Origin: Adineta ricciae
Taxonomy: Eukaryota; Rotifera; Eurotatoria; Adinetida; Adinetidae
NCBI GenBank assembly: GCA_905250025.1
Contig: CAJNOJ010000172.1
Location: 1 to 64,000 of the forward strand
Length of the DNA stretch: 64,000 bases
Direction of reading: 5' to 3'
A program made the translations under genes and the position numbers. The notes under the pieces were generated by a model. It was not told the DNA's origin, made no database searches, and saw only the letters and a program-made list of their open reading frames with translations. Positions 1 to 10,422 of the stretch are shown one piece after another (the stretch's first letter is position 1; every line of letters starts with the position of its first letter).

Positions 1-791
1 CTATATCAGTCGGAAAAGATAGTGGGGAACTGTTCTGTGTATATATATATGTAACGAAAAATCATACATGAATACAATCACATTTGCATCGATCAAACTC
101 GTCGACAAGATATTACTTCAAGATTCGAAGTAGTTTAATATCAATAGCAGTTGAAATAGTAAGTGACGTTTTTCTCATGTTTTGCTTTCTTCGACAGAAT
201 CGAATTAGATCAAAGATATAGAATTGTTTCTCTGACCAAGAAGTTTATCAGGGCAATCAATAACAGAACAGACTATTTTTTGCCTATTCAATCACCTGAG
301 AGATGAAGATTTGAACGGCAATGTAGATGTTAAAGCGACAATCTGTAAGTTCTGATCGCTGTTATATTCCTTCTCATTTCCATATGCATCCGTAATCTCA
401 ACTTTCTCCAGTCTCATTGCGTAATGCAAGTTTCTGCTGACAGAAAATGCTGTGAGTTGAAGGTACGAATATGAATGACAATAAGGATGTCGAGATATGT
501 CAACGTTCGTCTCATGTTTATCCATGAAGTATGAATATTTCAAACACATATTCTTCGACTTTTTCTAAAATTCTTTAATTCTCACATGTCATTTTGCTTA
601 AGATAAGATGCGGGGTTCTTATTCACGTACCAGCCCTCCAAGCTGAATCTTTTTCTTCGTTGCTTGATGACTTTTTTCTAATATTTTATTACACAATTGT
701 GTCTCCAAATGAATAACAAAATCAAATAGACGTTCTTCTCTTTTCCAGTCAAATGTTCGATTCATGCTACGCGTTCATTGCTCTTGTGTTG
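1..791. other. Window-edge region without a supported gene
   Basis: No family could be recognised here on either strand. One 85-codon minus-strand frame (292-549) is open but has no recognisable domain and no clear splice partners. The stretch is probably downstream flank of the F-box gene. Confidence 0.4.
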
Positions 792-2610
792 TTATATTTC
801 CGCACTGTAGCGTTGAGTAGATATGTATGCATTAAGAAAATACTTGGTTAAACGTTTCGATGTTGGAAATTTATCGTAGGTAAGCACGTTACTAATCTGA
901 CAACAATTGACTCGCATCGTAGCTCTTCTGAAATTCCTTGTTACTCTCTTCAAAGAGTCGTAAGAGATATAAAGCGTCATATTTTGTGGTAAACAAGTCT
1001 TGGTATCGAGCAGAAATTGCTCAATGTAATCATCATGAACATTGGTGAAATCTAGTTCAATCAGACGAGGATATTGAATAATTGGGAATTCTCTGTTATT
1101 GCTGTTCAGCTTTTGTTCTTGTGGTGTTTCATTACTCACAGTTAATTGTTCCAGAAATGGAAATGCATGTGCAATTCGAACGAAAAACTCATGTTCAAAA
1201 GGACGATCATCGAATAGTGATACTTCACGAACACAGTTAAATAATCTTCCTTGAAAGCTGTTGGTAATACGATCGCAATATGTCAATGTATATGGATCGG
1301 AATAGAAATGGCATTGACCAGTTTTTTCGCTGGGAAAATAATCAACATAGGATCGAACTGGAACATCTCCAAGATCTTTCAGCGTCTGTTGTATGTCTTC
1401 ATTCGATACAAAATAAGCTGGATCAGGACCAAGAAGAACAGAACGAATGCTAAAGGCAAACTTGTTTAATCGAGGTAAATGATTAATAAAATCATTTTTC
1501 AAAGCATTTCCGTCGAGAAACGTACATTGACCAACAACAATGTACAACGAAAGTTCTTCTAGATTCAGCATTCGTCGGATAAGCGGAACGATTGAGTACT
1601 TATGCGTATACATTTCTGATCGACACGTCAATGAAAAACATTTCAGATGAGGCACCGGCTTCTAAAAAAACCATGAACAATAACGAGTTGTGTGAGGAAG
1701 AAAATCGGATGCAATTACATTGTCTTTAATCATGCCCTTCGAGAAAACACACTCGATATTCACATAAAATGTACGCAGCTGATTTAAGCCACCAGTGAGC
1801 ATCTGGAGACAATCGTTCAAGTACACGACGTTGATACGTAATTCTGTTAAAGTTGAACATACAAATGTGAAAGATTTTTCATCAAATGATAATCGTCTTA
1901 AACGTCGTCGCTCAAACGTATTGCAGTTTAGATAACGTAGATTGTTAAACACATTTAGAATATTTGTAAAGACGCACGCCACCAAATTACCATCTGTGCT
2001 TCTGGATCCTTTATCGACGATTCGAATACAAAGTGACCGAATTTTTTTGTTGAAAATATCGAACAAAGGAGATGAATCTAAACACAGATACAAAATCAGA
2101 AAGTTGAATATGTTGAAAAACATGTGCTTGTCACGATCATATCGTGGCGTCATGTAATATCAAATGACGTGCTTTCTCTCTCACACCACCAATATTCAGA
2201 GAACTGCGATTAGATATCTTACCAATGAACCACCGTTGAGCAATCTCTTCGTTAATATTATACAAACTGAGACCATATATATTCGGATAATCAATAGTAA
2301 GAATACGTTCAGCAGATGATGATTCAAGTACAAGGTAATTGATTTTGTGACGAATTTGAGGCAATATTGATAAGCAAAATCGATCCACCACCGGATCAAG
2401 TAATGAAAAAACACGATCGTCTGAAAGACGTCTCAACAACACTAAGCATCTGGTAAACATTGAATCAAACAGAATTCTGTCTAGTTCTCTATTGATACCC
2501 AACAGACAATAGAGTAGTTGGACATTGTTTAGTTTCCTGAAAATCATCATGATTAATTCATCTGGCAAACGAAGCAGTTGAACGATGAAACTTTCTATCA
2601 TCATATTCAT
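792..2610 (-). CDS. F-box protein, three exons
   Basis: This is a 550-residue F-box protein of the large divergent set typical of bdelloid rotifers, and a likely substrate adaptor of an SCF ubiquitin ligase. The N-terminal F-box core is visible at residues 13-50 (LPDELIMMIFRKLNN, then LLGINRELDRILFD). A long leucine-rich C-terminal region follows, with repeated motifs of the NLEELSLY type (LNLEELSLYI) that suggest irregular LRRs. The frames join through two introns. Intron 1 is 2186-2078 (109 nt, GTGTGAG...TTTAG), restoring SLNIG-DSSPLFDIF. Intron 2 is 1718-1662 (57 nt, GTAATTG...TTTTTAG), restoring KDN-KPVPHLKCFSLTC. The 57-nt intron is a multiple of three and carries the TAG that looks like an in-frame stop. 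With both introns removed the reading frame is intact, so I treat the gene as functional. Its substrate cannot be inferred. Confidence 0.85.
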
Positions 2611-2947
2611 CTGACAATTTCTTCTGCCTGCGCACGTATCAAACCATAAATGTATACACAGTCATTGTCTCTGTCTTTTCTCACCGCTGCCGACAGTCAA
2701 CAGAAGAAAGCAACGAACTTTCTTTTCGTTCAAGTTAACGACCAATGAATAAATGATCTGCTTTCTTCATCCTTCTATCAATATTTCTCATCATATGACG
2801 CATGAGTTATTCCACTACACTAAGAACTGTGTCATTCTCTTATTGTATTTCAATTGAATACAATAGAACAATTATTGAACAAACAGACAAACAAAAAACT
2901 GCTGCTATTCATACTAAAATATAATACAGAGATATAGCACAAAGAAC
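2611..2947. other. Intergenic, between F-box start and CCDC61 stop
   Basis: No coding signal is seen. It should contain the promoter of the F-box gene and the 3' end of CCDC61, both on the minus strand. No TATA box of the TATAAATAG type is present. Confidence 0.4.
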
Positions 2948-4323
2948 TCAACTTGGCAAATTTTCTTTCATGAACTTTTCGAGCGATTTCAATCGTTCGT
3001 CAATATCAGCCGTATCATCTGCATTCGTCACATTCGTTGTTTTCATTGCGTCAACATCTAAACACATTGAACAAACGATTCTCACAACAGAAAGTCCTCG
3101 AATCAAACACACTTTGTGGATATTGACGATGATGAGGAATGAGATTTGTATGGAACAAAACTTGTAACATGATTGGATGTTGTTTTTCGTAGAACATCAA
3201 GTGGTGGTGAAGACACACCTTCCATATCCTATGTAGATTCGCAAAAGAGAGAGAGAAGTTGATCAATTGAGAACATGCCGTTTTTTGACATACAGAGTCA
3301 GTTGAATCGTTTGTTTTATATGCACTTGTTGATTTTCGATTTGAACTTCGTCGAGAACCTGATGTACGAAGACCATCATCACTATCATTTAATCGTAAAA
3401 TAGTAACTAAATATAGAAAATTAAAGATGAAATAACTCCAAAGAGAGAGAAAGCCCATTGCTTACTGGATCCTGCTTTACTTCCATTACGAGCAGAAAAA
3501 TCTAACAACAAACAAGAGACATTCTGAAATTAATTGACGGAGGACGAGTAAATTCTCTCACCAACTCATATCAGACTCTGAACCACGAGGATCAGCACTT
3601 CGTCTTCGTCGAGGACTTCTACGAACAGACACAAAGAAAAACGATATTCTTGTTATGTTCATAAGAAGAACATCACTTTTGGATTTCAATTTGTGGTAGT
3701 CTGAGATTTCGCTCACGAATATAAGCCGTTGAATTAAACCGACCACAACGATCTAAGTGAGGCGGAGACAACAGACACACAAAAAAGGATCAATTGATAT
3801 TGTACCTGCAGGTGTTGGTGATTGTTTTGTGATACTGGTCGACCGATAACGAGTTTCACTTCCACTTCGACGAGAATCATTAGAATGCGAACGATGTTTC
3901 GAACGATTACGTGATGATAATGTAGATAGTAAATGATCGGAACGAGGCCGACGCTGTTCACCTGAAGATGGACGTGATGATGAGGGCGGACGATGTTGGG
4001 ATGAATGAGGAGAATATGTAAACAAAACAATGTTCTGAAGTCACAGACACAGCGCATCTCTGATTCGCTTAGAAGATATCGAAAAATTCGAATGCGAACA
4101 AATGACGAAGAAACGACGTACCCATTGAGTTGCATAGTTCGTTCTCTCTCGATGATGATCGGACTGTAGTTGAATGAGGAAGAGTACTAAACAAGAAGAG
4201 ACAAAGCAGACCTGGATTCTGATCTTCTGAATAGAATTACCTTCGTTTGAGTAAAGCAATTCCATTGGTCAGACTTCTTATTTTAAATTTCACTTGTCTT
4301 TCCGATGTTTTCAATGATTCTAC
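2948..4323 (-). CDS. CCDC61: CCDC61 homologue, C-terminal exons only (5' part missing)
   Basis: CCDC61 (VFL3) is a centriole/basal-body coiled-coil protein of the XRCC4-SAS6 fold group. Minus-strand exons read as follows: a coiled-coil end (VESLKTSERQVKFK, then LTNGIALLKR); a Ser/Arg-rich linker (HRPPSSSRPSSG to STSITKQSPTP); the conserved RFNSTAYIRERNLRLPQ segment followed by SPRRRRSADPRG; and the terminal helix DIDERLKSLEKFMKENLPS with a TGA at 2948. These correspond in order to the second half of animal CCDC61, including its final IDxRLKxLxxYM helix. Clear introns include GTACAAT...CTTAG after TPAG and GTGATGT...CGTAG after EIQK. The junction after SESDMSW is unresolved. The globular head domain and most of the coiled coil are absent upstream, where sequence of a different type and a MITE end begin. 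It is probably a 5'-truncated gene or pseudogene. Confidence 0.75.
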
Positions 4324-4412
4324 CTAAAATTCGTTTTTGTTTGTTAACAACGAAAGGAAAAACGAAATGTGTACTTGATCATTCAATGTTATATAATCAT
4401 CATTTTTTCACA

Positions 4413-4553
4413 GATTTTATTCGTTCTTTCGCCAGAGCATCTTCACTGGCTCCAACCATCTTGACGGAGTAATTCAATTTGTTGTTGTCGCTGTTGGCCA
4501 CTGGAATTTGTTGAACGATGTGAAGACAACTGTTGACGGAATCCAGAAGAGCT
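4413..4553 (-). other. Coding-looking fragment next to a MITE end, unassigned
   Basis: A minus-strand open stretch encodes an LLDSVNSCLHIVQQIPVA-like sequence continuing to ASEDALAKERIKS, followed by a good splice donor (GTGAAAAAATG) that could join the first CCDC61 exon. Its composition looks protein-coding and helical, but it does not match the CCDC61 coiled coil. It begins right where the CCCAGG-type MITE sequence stops. I do not recognise the family. It may be a captured exon, giving a chimeric gene with CCDC61. Confidence 0.35.
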
Positions 4554-4610
4554 GCACCGGAACCGACTCAGATTCCAACGGATCCAGTCGCCGGAATGAT
4601 CGACCTGGGT
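4551..4610 (-). mobile_element. Terminal fragment of CCCAGG-type MITE
   Basis: Read on the minus strand, these 60 bases match the left end of the full-length element at 61167 (ACCCAGGTCGATCATTCCGG, then CCGTTGGAATCTGAG). Only the left terminus is present. The rest of the element has been lost or replaced by unrelated coding-looking sequence. Confidence 0.75.
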
Positions 4611-4612
4611 GT

Positions 4613-4997
4613 CTTTCTTTAAACGAGGAGTGAGGGTGAGGGTGATGAAAGAATAAACTCACACTCCCTATAGTTTCAGGCATTCCTGAATTTAATTACA
4701 GCGATCGTATAATAAAAAATAACAGTACATATGCAATAGATTTCTTCTATAAAATGTTTGGTTAAGATAGATAGTAACAGAACGAGAGAAAAGGCACGAC
4801 TATAATTCGTACTTCAAACTTGATGTAAACTACAGATAACATTTTGCCTTTTTTCCTTTGATGCATAGATCTGTTACTCATGTAAACGAGATAAAACTGT
4901 GTCTTCCTTTATAATTGTTAATAGTTTCCGAATGAAATTTATTGAGTTTATGCGTAAGGTTTTGTATGTGATGACTTTTTTTAGAGATTTTAATTAA
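4613..4997. other. Intergenic with no recognised gene
   Basis: AT-rich sequence upstream of the MDR remnant. No coding signal, RNA gene or repeat was recognised. Confidence 0.4.
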
Positions 4998-5478
4998 ATG
5001 GCTGAATCAACCAGTAGTAAGATGCCTAATGCTAGCAATATACCCACTCTAATGAAAGCTGCTCAACAAAGTGGTTTTGAAGAGATACGTGATGTTCTTA
5101 AACCTGATGAGAGTGTAAATGTACCTCGTCAATTATCATCGAAGCAAATTCTTGTTCGAGTTTGTGCTGTTGCTATTAATCCGGTCGATTGGAAGATTTT
5201 AAATGGAAGATTATCACTTGTTACTTGGTATTCATTTCCTCATATATCAGGTACAGATGTTGCTGGGATTGTTGATGCTATTGGTTTAGGAGTGAAACGT
5301 CTTCAAATTGATGATCATGTTTATGGAGATCTTACCATTCATGGTGGAAGTTATGGTGAATATGTTCGTGGAGATGAATCAATCTTTTCGTTGAAACAAA
5401 AAACTTAACAATGGAAGAAGCAGCAGCTGTACTTTTAGCATGTAATACTAGTTATCAAGCATTGTGTAAAAAAGAATG
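4998..5478 (+). pseudogene. MDR (zinc-type alcohol dehydrogenase / quinone oxidoreductase) remnant
   Basis: The first 136 codons encode the N-terminal GroES-like catalytic fold of a medium-chain reductase. Visible are KQILVRVCAVAINPVDWKIL, the substrate-side GTDVAGIVDAIG and the DHVYGD loop. At 5396-5404 a run of six A should be seven: the frame stops after KQKT, while the +1 frame continues with the family sequence LTMEEAAAVLLACNTSYQAL. Homology ends abruptly at about 5478, before the Rossmann nucleotide-binding part, at the border of a sequence rich in CGATTCCGGAATCG-type palindromes. The gene is therefore frameshifted and truncated and cannot make an active oxidoreductase. No other part of it lies downstream. 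Confidence 0.85.
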
Positions 5479-7246
5479 TTGCACGTTTGGGAATCAGTTC
5501 CTACGATTCCGGAATCGATACACACAATTCCGCGGAATTCCTACCGATTCCGGAATTACACCCACTCCCTGCACCATAGGCGTTCCAAGAAAATGCTAAT
5601 TACAAAAAAATGTTTCCATTAAGTGGATGGGTCCTCATGGATCCATTCATTAAATTCTGCATTGAATAAATAGACTTGTTTTTGTGAACGGGACATAATT
5701 TGATGAAAAATGTAGCTAAATCTTTAGTTCATCGTGCTGGCTTCTCACTGATCTTTTTATACGAGTTATAACTTTTAGATCAACCAGATTGAAAGCGGAA
5801 ACAAAAACAAGAAAATTTAGAATTCTTCCGACGAACGTTGTGACCGTCTCGCTGACATGCATTCTACGCATTATAGGATTATTTTCATCTAATGGATTAC
5901 CCTTATTATGTTCTTACTCCGATACACTGTGACATTTTTATATGATGTTTTCTTGAGTTCTGTTCGATATGGGCGAGTATATAAATTCGTGTCGTGCATT
6001 AAAACGATGTAGTTTATGGGAAAAAATTAATATAGGCGTCATTCTGCCAGTGCTTATATCTCTTCCATGAAAAATCGTCGCACTATGATGAATAAGTATG
6101 TGAGACAAAGATACTATTTCCTTTTCTGAAAGGAAGGGTTATAGCGTATAAAATACGATCGTTAAAATGCTAAAAGGTTTATTTGCATAATCCAATCAGA
6201 TTGCAGTATTTAATAAGTTCAATAAAAACTCATGGATAGTCATTAATAAATAATTGACTGAATGGTACTCGTGGTCGAGGCTCCCGAATCCGATGTTAGT
6301 TTTCGCAAATACTGATTAATTAAATAGCTAATAAGTAGTTCTTATAGTGTCGAATAAGAGTTGATCGAAGGGTAACATGGATCGAAGATGTCAAATGTGG
6401 TGTTAATTTTTCAATAGAAAAATTCTGTTCTGTTTTTTCAGACAAAGGACAATTTTTTGCAAGGAAGTTCTCTTTAGACGATAGCGTTTGAAGTAGCAAT
6501 GTGTAGAACAAAACGAAATAGCTGATTAACGTCGGATTGTTGGATATTCGTACTCATTAGTATATTGATAACATCACAATTATAGAACCAGTTATATTAC
6601 CACAAACATTATCTGACGCTAACCACTCAAAATAATACTTCCCCTGGCAAATGTTGTTTTGGGCAGTCACAGTTGCGCAAAATTGGTTATTCTTCAATAG
6701 GGAATGGGAGGAAATGGTTTGATTCATTTTGAAGGGGATTCTAAACTAGGCGAAAGATTGAAAGTTGGACATGTAACGGCTGGCTGCAAGTGGCCAGCCG
6801 ACTAGATATCAATTTGAAGAGTAATATTTTAAACAACAAGCTTTAGCGATTTTCATATAGTTTCAAGAGTTCTTGGACAGAGCTTAATCATCGATTAGGA
6901 AGAACATATCCGGCAATCTTTTAAGTTGCCTGGTGATGAATAGATGAACGGAACCTTTCGCAGAGAGCAGTATATCTATCTAAGTTCCTACATTTTCGAT
7001 TATGAATTGATTATCCAGATCGGACTTCTTTTCGGATAACATCTTCATTTGAATAAAGTGAAAAAGGAGAATACATGGAAACGACTAATCGTGAGTGGCC
7101 GATCGAAGCCTGGCCGACGAACGGCTAGGCGTTTGTTTGAGCGGCTCAAAAGAAATAGAATAAATGGAAGTAAATTTATTTTTGATTGCAAATAGTGGGA
7201 AGAGAGTCGATCAATAAATATTTAGAAACAGTGTTCCGTTTGCTTA
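5479..7246. other. Gene-free region with degenerate repeats
   Basis: 5479-5592 holds a GC-richer insert with several GATTCCGGAATC palindromes, resembling the interiors of the CCCAGG elements. 5640-5752 ends with CGTGCTGGCTTCTCACTGATC, a decayed version of the terminal repeat of the CAGTGTGAAGC palindromes. 6778-6801 contains a perfect 8-bp hairpin stem (CGGCTGGC/GCCAGCCG). No gene is supported. Confidence 0.45.
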
Positions 7247-7254
7247 CATCTTTG

Positions 7255-7322
7255 CATCGACGGGCCGGCAAAAAAAATTTCAGAGGGAGGGGGGGCAATA
7301 GCTTCCCTCTGGCCCGCCGATG
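7255..7322. mobile_element. Tiny hAT-like MITE, 68 bp
   Basis: The terminal inverted repeats are CATCGACGGGCC on the left and GGCCCGCCGATG on the right (11 of 12 match). They are flanked by the identical 8-bp direct repeat CATCTTTG at 7247-7254 and 7323-7330. An 8-bp target duplication is typical of hAT transposons. The interior is a purine-rich spacer without coding capacity, so it must have been moved by a transposase from elsewhere. Confidence 0.7.
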
Positions 7323-7751
7323 CATCTTTGGACAAATAAATTGAAAGTAGTTTGACGTGAATAAAGTAGAAAAGGATAAAAAGAAAAGAATGCGCATAGA
7401 AGTGGCTTTAATTGGAAGCGGATTAGAGTGAGATATACGTGGGCGTTTTTATCTAGAAGTCTTGTAATTTTTTCAGAAAAGGGTCAGCTAATCCAACAGG
7501 TTAGCGCTATTGGTATCTTACTTGAGAAATCGTTTACAAAAGGTTATAATCACCTACTAAGATTTTTTCAGAAAAGTATAGAAAGAATGATGCATCATGA
7601 GATCCGCCGTCAGTCTCACTTGAAGAATATTTTCTACATTAAAAAGAATACTTCCAAAGATATTGTTTTATTTCCCCGCCAACCATAACCCTTAAACACG
7701 TACTCTTTTATATTATATACAAGCTTATTTGCTCACAAATTCAAAATAATT

Positions 7752-8738
7752 ATGTCTTTAGCAGCAATATTAGATTCAATTCAAACAAATTTGTTTCGAT
7801 TTGGCGGTCCGTTCGTAATCATAAATGCGACGATTAGTTGTATACTTAATATCTTGGTTTTCACAAAACCTACTCTTAGAAAAAATCCTTGTTCAATTTG
7901 TTTCATTGCCGTCACCATTGCAAACACTTTATACCTATATTTTGTTTTCATTCTTCAAGTAACTCAAGTTGGATACAATACTGATCCAAGTATAACTAAT
8001 ATTATTTATTGTCGCATTCGATTATACAGTTCATGTGTTGGAAATTGTTTGGGCCCATCCTTCTTGATCCTTGCATCGATCGATCGCACATTAATAACTT
8101 CAAAAGATGCAGGAGTACGAAAACGAAGTTCAAATCGTTTAGCTATAATATGTATCATTGTTTTAACTATCTTCTGGATGTTATTCCATATTCATGCATT
8201 CTTCTTTGCAGAAATTATACAAGTTGGACCAAATTTGTTATTCTGTTTTTCTCAACCAGGAGGATACACAGTTTTCACGAGCTATTTTGCACTTGTGTTC
8301 AATGCAATAATAGTACCTCTCTTTATAGTCATATTTGGACTTTGGACAGTGAAGAATGTCAAAATAGTACACAATCGCGTGCATCCTGTTGGTTCATTTG
8401 GAAATACGTCGAGCACAGTAGGAAAAAATCAACATATTGGATCAAAAGATCATCAATTAATTAGAATGTTACTGATTGATATTCTTACCTATATTATCTT
8501 TCGAGTTCCATTTGCTCTCTTTCTTGTTTATCAACAAATTACACAATATCAATTGAAATCTAATGATCAAATAGCTATCGATTATTTTGGTTTCAATATT
8601 ACATATTTTCTTTTCTTGGCTGTAGCTGCTATTAATTGTTATACAAATCTATTAGTTTCAAAAACATTTCGAGCCGAATTGAAACAAACCTTTTTAAAAT
8701 GTGTAAGTTTTTGTTTCGTTCAACAAAGGGAAAATTGA
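7752..8738 (+). CDS. Rhodopsin-like (family A) GPCR, intronless
   Basis: A 328-residue seven-helix receptor encoded in one exon. Helix 1 is at about residues 17-36 (GPFVIINATISCILNILVF), with helices 2-3 up to LILASIDRTL. Here the DRY motif reads DRT, followed by a basic loop (VRKRSSNR). Helix 4 (AIICIIVLTIFWMLF), helix 5 (LVFNAIIVPLFIVIF), helix 6 after a Gly/Ser-rich loop (MLLIDILTYIIF) and helix 7 (FLAVAAINCYTNLL, the NPxxY position reading NCYTN) are clear. The tail is short with several cysteines. It resembles the many FMRFamide-receptor-like orphan GPCRs of bdelloid rotifers. The ligand is unknown. Lack of introns in a family that is expanded by duplication suggests retro- or tandem expansion. 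Confidence 0.85.
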   Translation: MSLAAILDSIQTNLFRFGGPFVIINATISCILNILVFTKPTLRKNPCSICFIAVTIANTLYLYFVFILQVTQVGYNTDPSITNIIYCRIRLYSSCVGNCLGPSFLILASIDRTLITSKDAGVRKRSSNRLAIICIIVLTIFWMLFHIHAFFFAEIIQVGPNLLFCFSQPGGYTVFTSYFALVFNAIIVPLFIVIFGLWTVKNVKIVHNRVHPVGSFGNTSSTVGKNQHIGSKDHQLIRMLLIDILTYIIFRVPFALFLVYQQITQYQLKSNDQIAIDYFGFNITYFLFLAVAAINCYTNLLVSKTFRAELKQTFLKCVSFCFVQQREN

Positions 8739-10422
8739 AAAAGATGATTCAATCAAATCAAAGACATTCATCAAAGTCAATCTCAATAAAGAAGTATGCA
8801 GAAAAATGACAAATTAACACTATCTATGAACGTTAAATGTCGTTTGTGTCTGTTCTCAAAATTATGCCCTGTGGAAGCTTTGCTGATTGTAAAATCTATG
8901 TCGTTACTTAATTACTCGATTTTGTTTTAAAATGCAACACAATAAATCGGAAAATAATTTATCTTGATGATAAACAAATATTGATAATCTAGAATGTTGA
9001 TTTCGATTGAAATTAGTCTTAAACAGATTATAATTGCGCTCATGTACTCAGATACATTGCTATCACGCAGTTATTCATTCAGTGGGTGAGGGACACGGAA
9101 CATTTTGTCCTCTCAGAGGTGACCTATGTCCCCCGAAATTCAGCAATATTATGCTTTTTGAGCTCAAAACCCTATGGTTTCCCTCCAAGAAAATCGAGTT
9201 TACTCTTCCGACAATTAGTTTTGCATTCTCGCTCTAAGCAAGCTGGAGAAAACACTGCTGTGACGGATATCGTGATCAAGATAGACTTGTAATGTCAGTT
9301 TCTGTTGAATAAATATCAGTGAATGAAACGACAAGACCATTGAGTTCAGCAGAAAATATTAGATTTATGAAAGAATACTAATAAAATTAGAGTAAATGCT
9401 CTATTAGGCTTCTAATATATTAGAAAAGTTATAACGCTGATACTGGATTTCATTCCGGACCATAGGCCTTTCGCTTGAAAAAAAAAGGACGATCGATTTA
9501 ATATAAAGAATATAAACAAAAGGTTTTGGGAAATGAAATTGTCCGACAAGAATCTTATTATATCTAGATAAATGTTTTCATTAGAAAAATTATGATTTGC
9601 TGAATGTGTTAGAGAGATTTTTTTTAATACAGTTGGAAATTTGAAAGTACAATGGAAGTGCATATTACACTTGATGATTTGTCTGAGTCTGTAGGAAATA
9701 ATTGAATAGATTCTATTAGAATTCTTTTTTTCACACATTGCGTCTTCTCAATAACCAACAGTACAAACAAATGATCTTTCTTAAACACATTTTCGTTTTA
9801 AAATCATTGTAACAAGTAAACACATTTGTTCTCGATAGTCAAATAATTATTCGCATGTAGATCAAAATTTCTGAAAATAATTTCTAAGTGTTATCTTGAA
9901 CAATGTCAAGATAGAATTTTTTTAATGAAAACGAACTTATCAATGTTTAAACAATAGTTTTCGAAATTATTTGAAAGTAATCTCATTTCGTCTCAAAAAA
10001 AGATAATCAAATTTTAGTGAAATATTGTGTAGTTGAATTGTGTATTAATATTAGACATATTTTAACCATTTCAATGTTTTCGTAATGTTAAATATTTGTC
10101 TGTCGATAAAGGACTTAGTTGGTTTAAATTATCTTCGAGATGGGTGTGAATATTTCGAAAGTAGACTCTTTAAAGTACCTAATTTGAATTTCAATAATAT
10201 TGTATATCTTGACGACAGACGGATATTTATTCTCATCATATCGATTATTTTTATTTTATATTGAAAGAGTACTTTGGATTTATCTTTTTTTGAAAAAAAC
10301 AACAGATGGAATCTAATTCCCGTTATTAGTTTTTTTTACTGGCACTATTTAAACCCTTTGCATGTTCGATTTTCTATTAGAAATAAATCGATTCGAAGTA
10401 CAGTTGATCGACATTAATTCCA
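8739..10422. other. Long AT-rich intergenic region
   Basis: No gene is supported. Open frames near 9034-9292 and 9412-9738 lack domain signatures and are poor in codon quality. The 3' part should hold the promoter of the lysozyme-like gene. Confidence 0.4.

Noticed and set aside
292-549. 85-codon minus-strand frame near the left edge
   Set aside because: No domain, no clear splice partners and no homologue that I recognise; could be chance.
1662-1718. Apparent in-frame TAG splitting the F-box gene
   Set aside because: A 57-nt GT-AG intron (1718-1662) contains it, and removal joins KDN to KPVPHLKCF as expected for the family.
9034-9292. Overlapping short plus-strand frames in the 9-kb intergenic region
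   Set aside because: Two frames overlap, neither has a domain, and the composition matches noncoding flanks.
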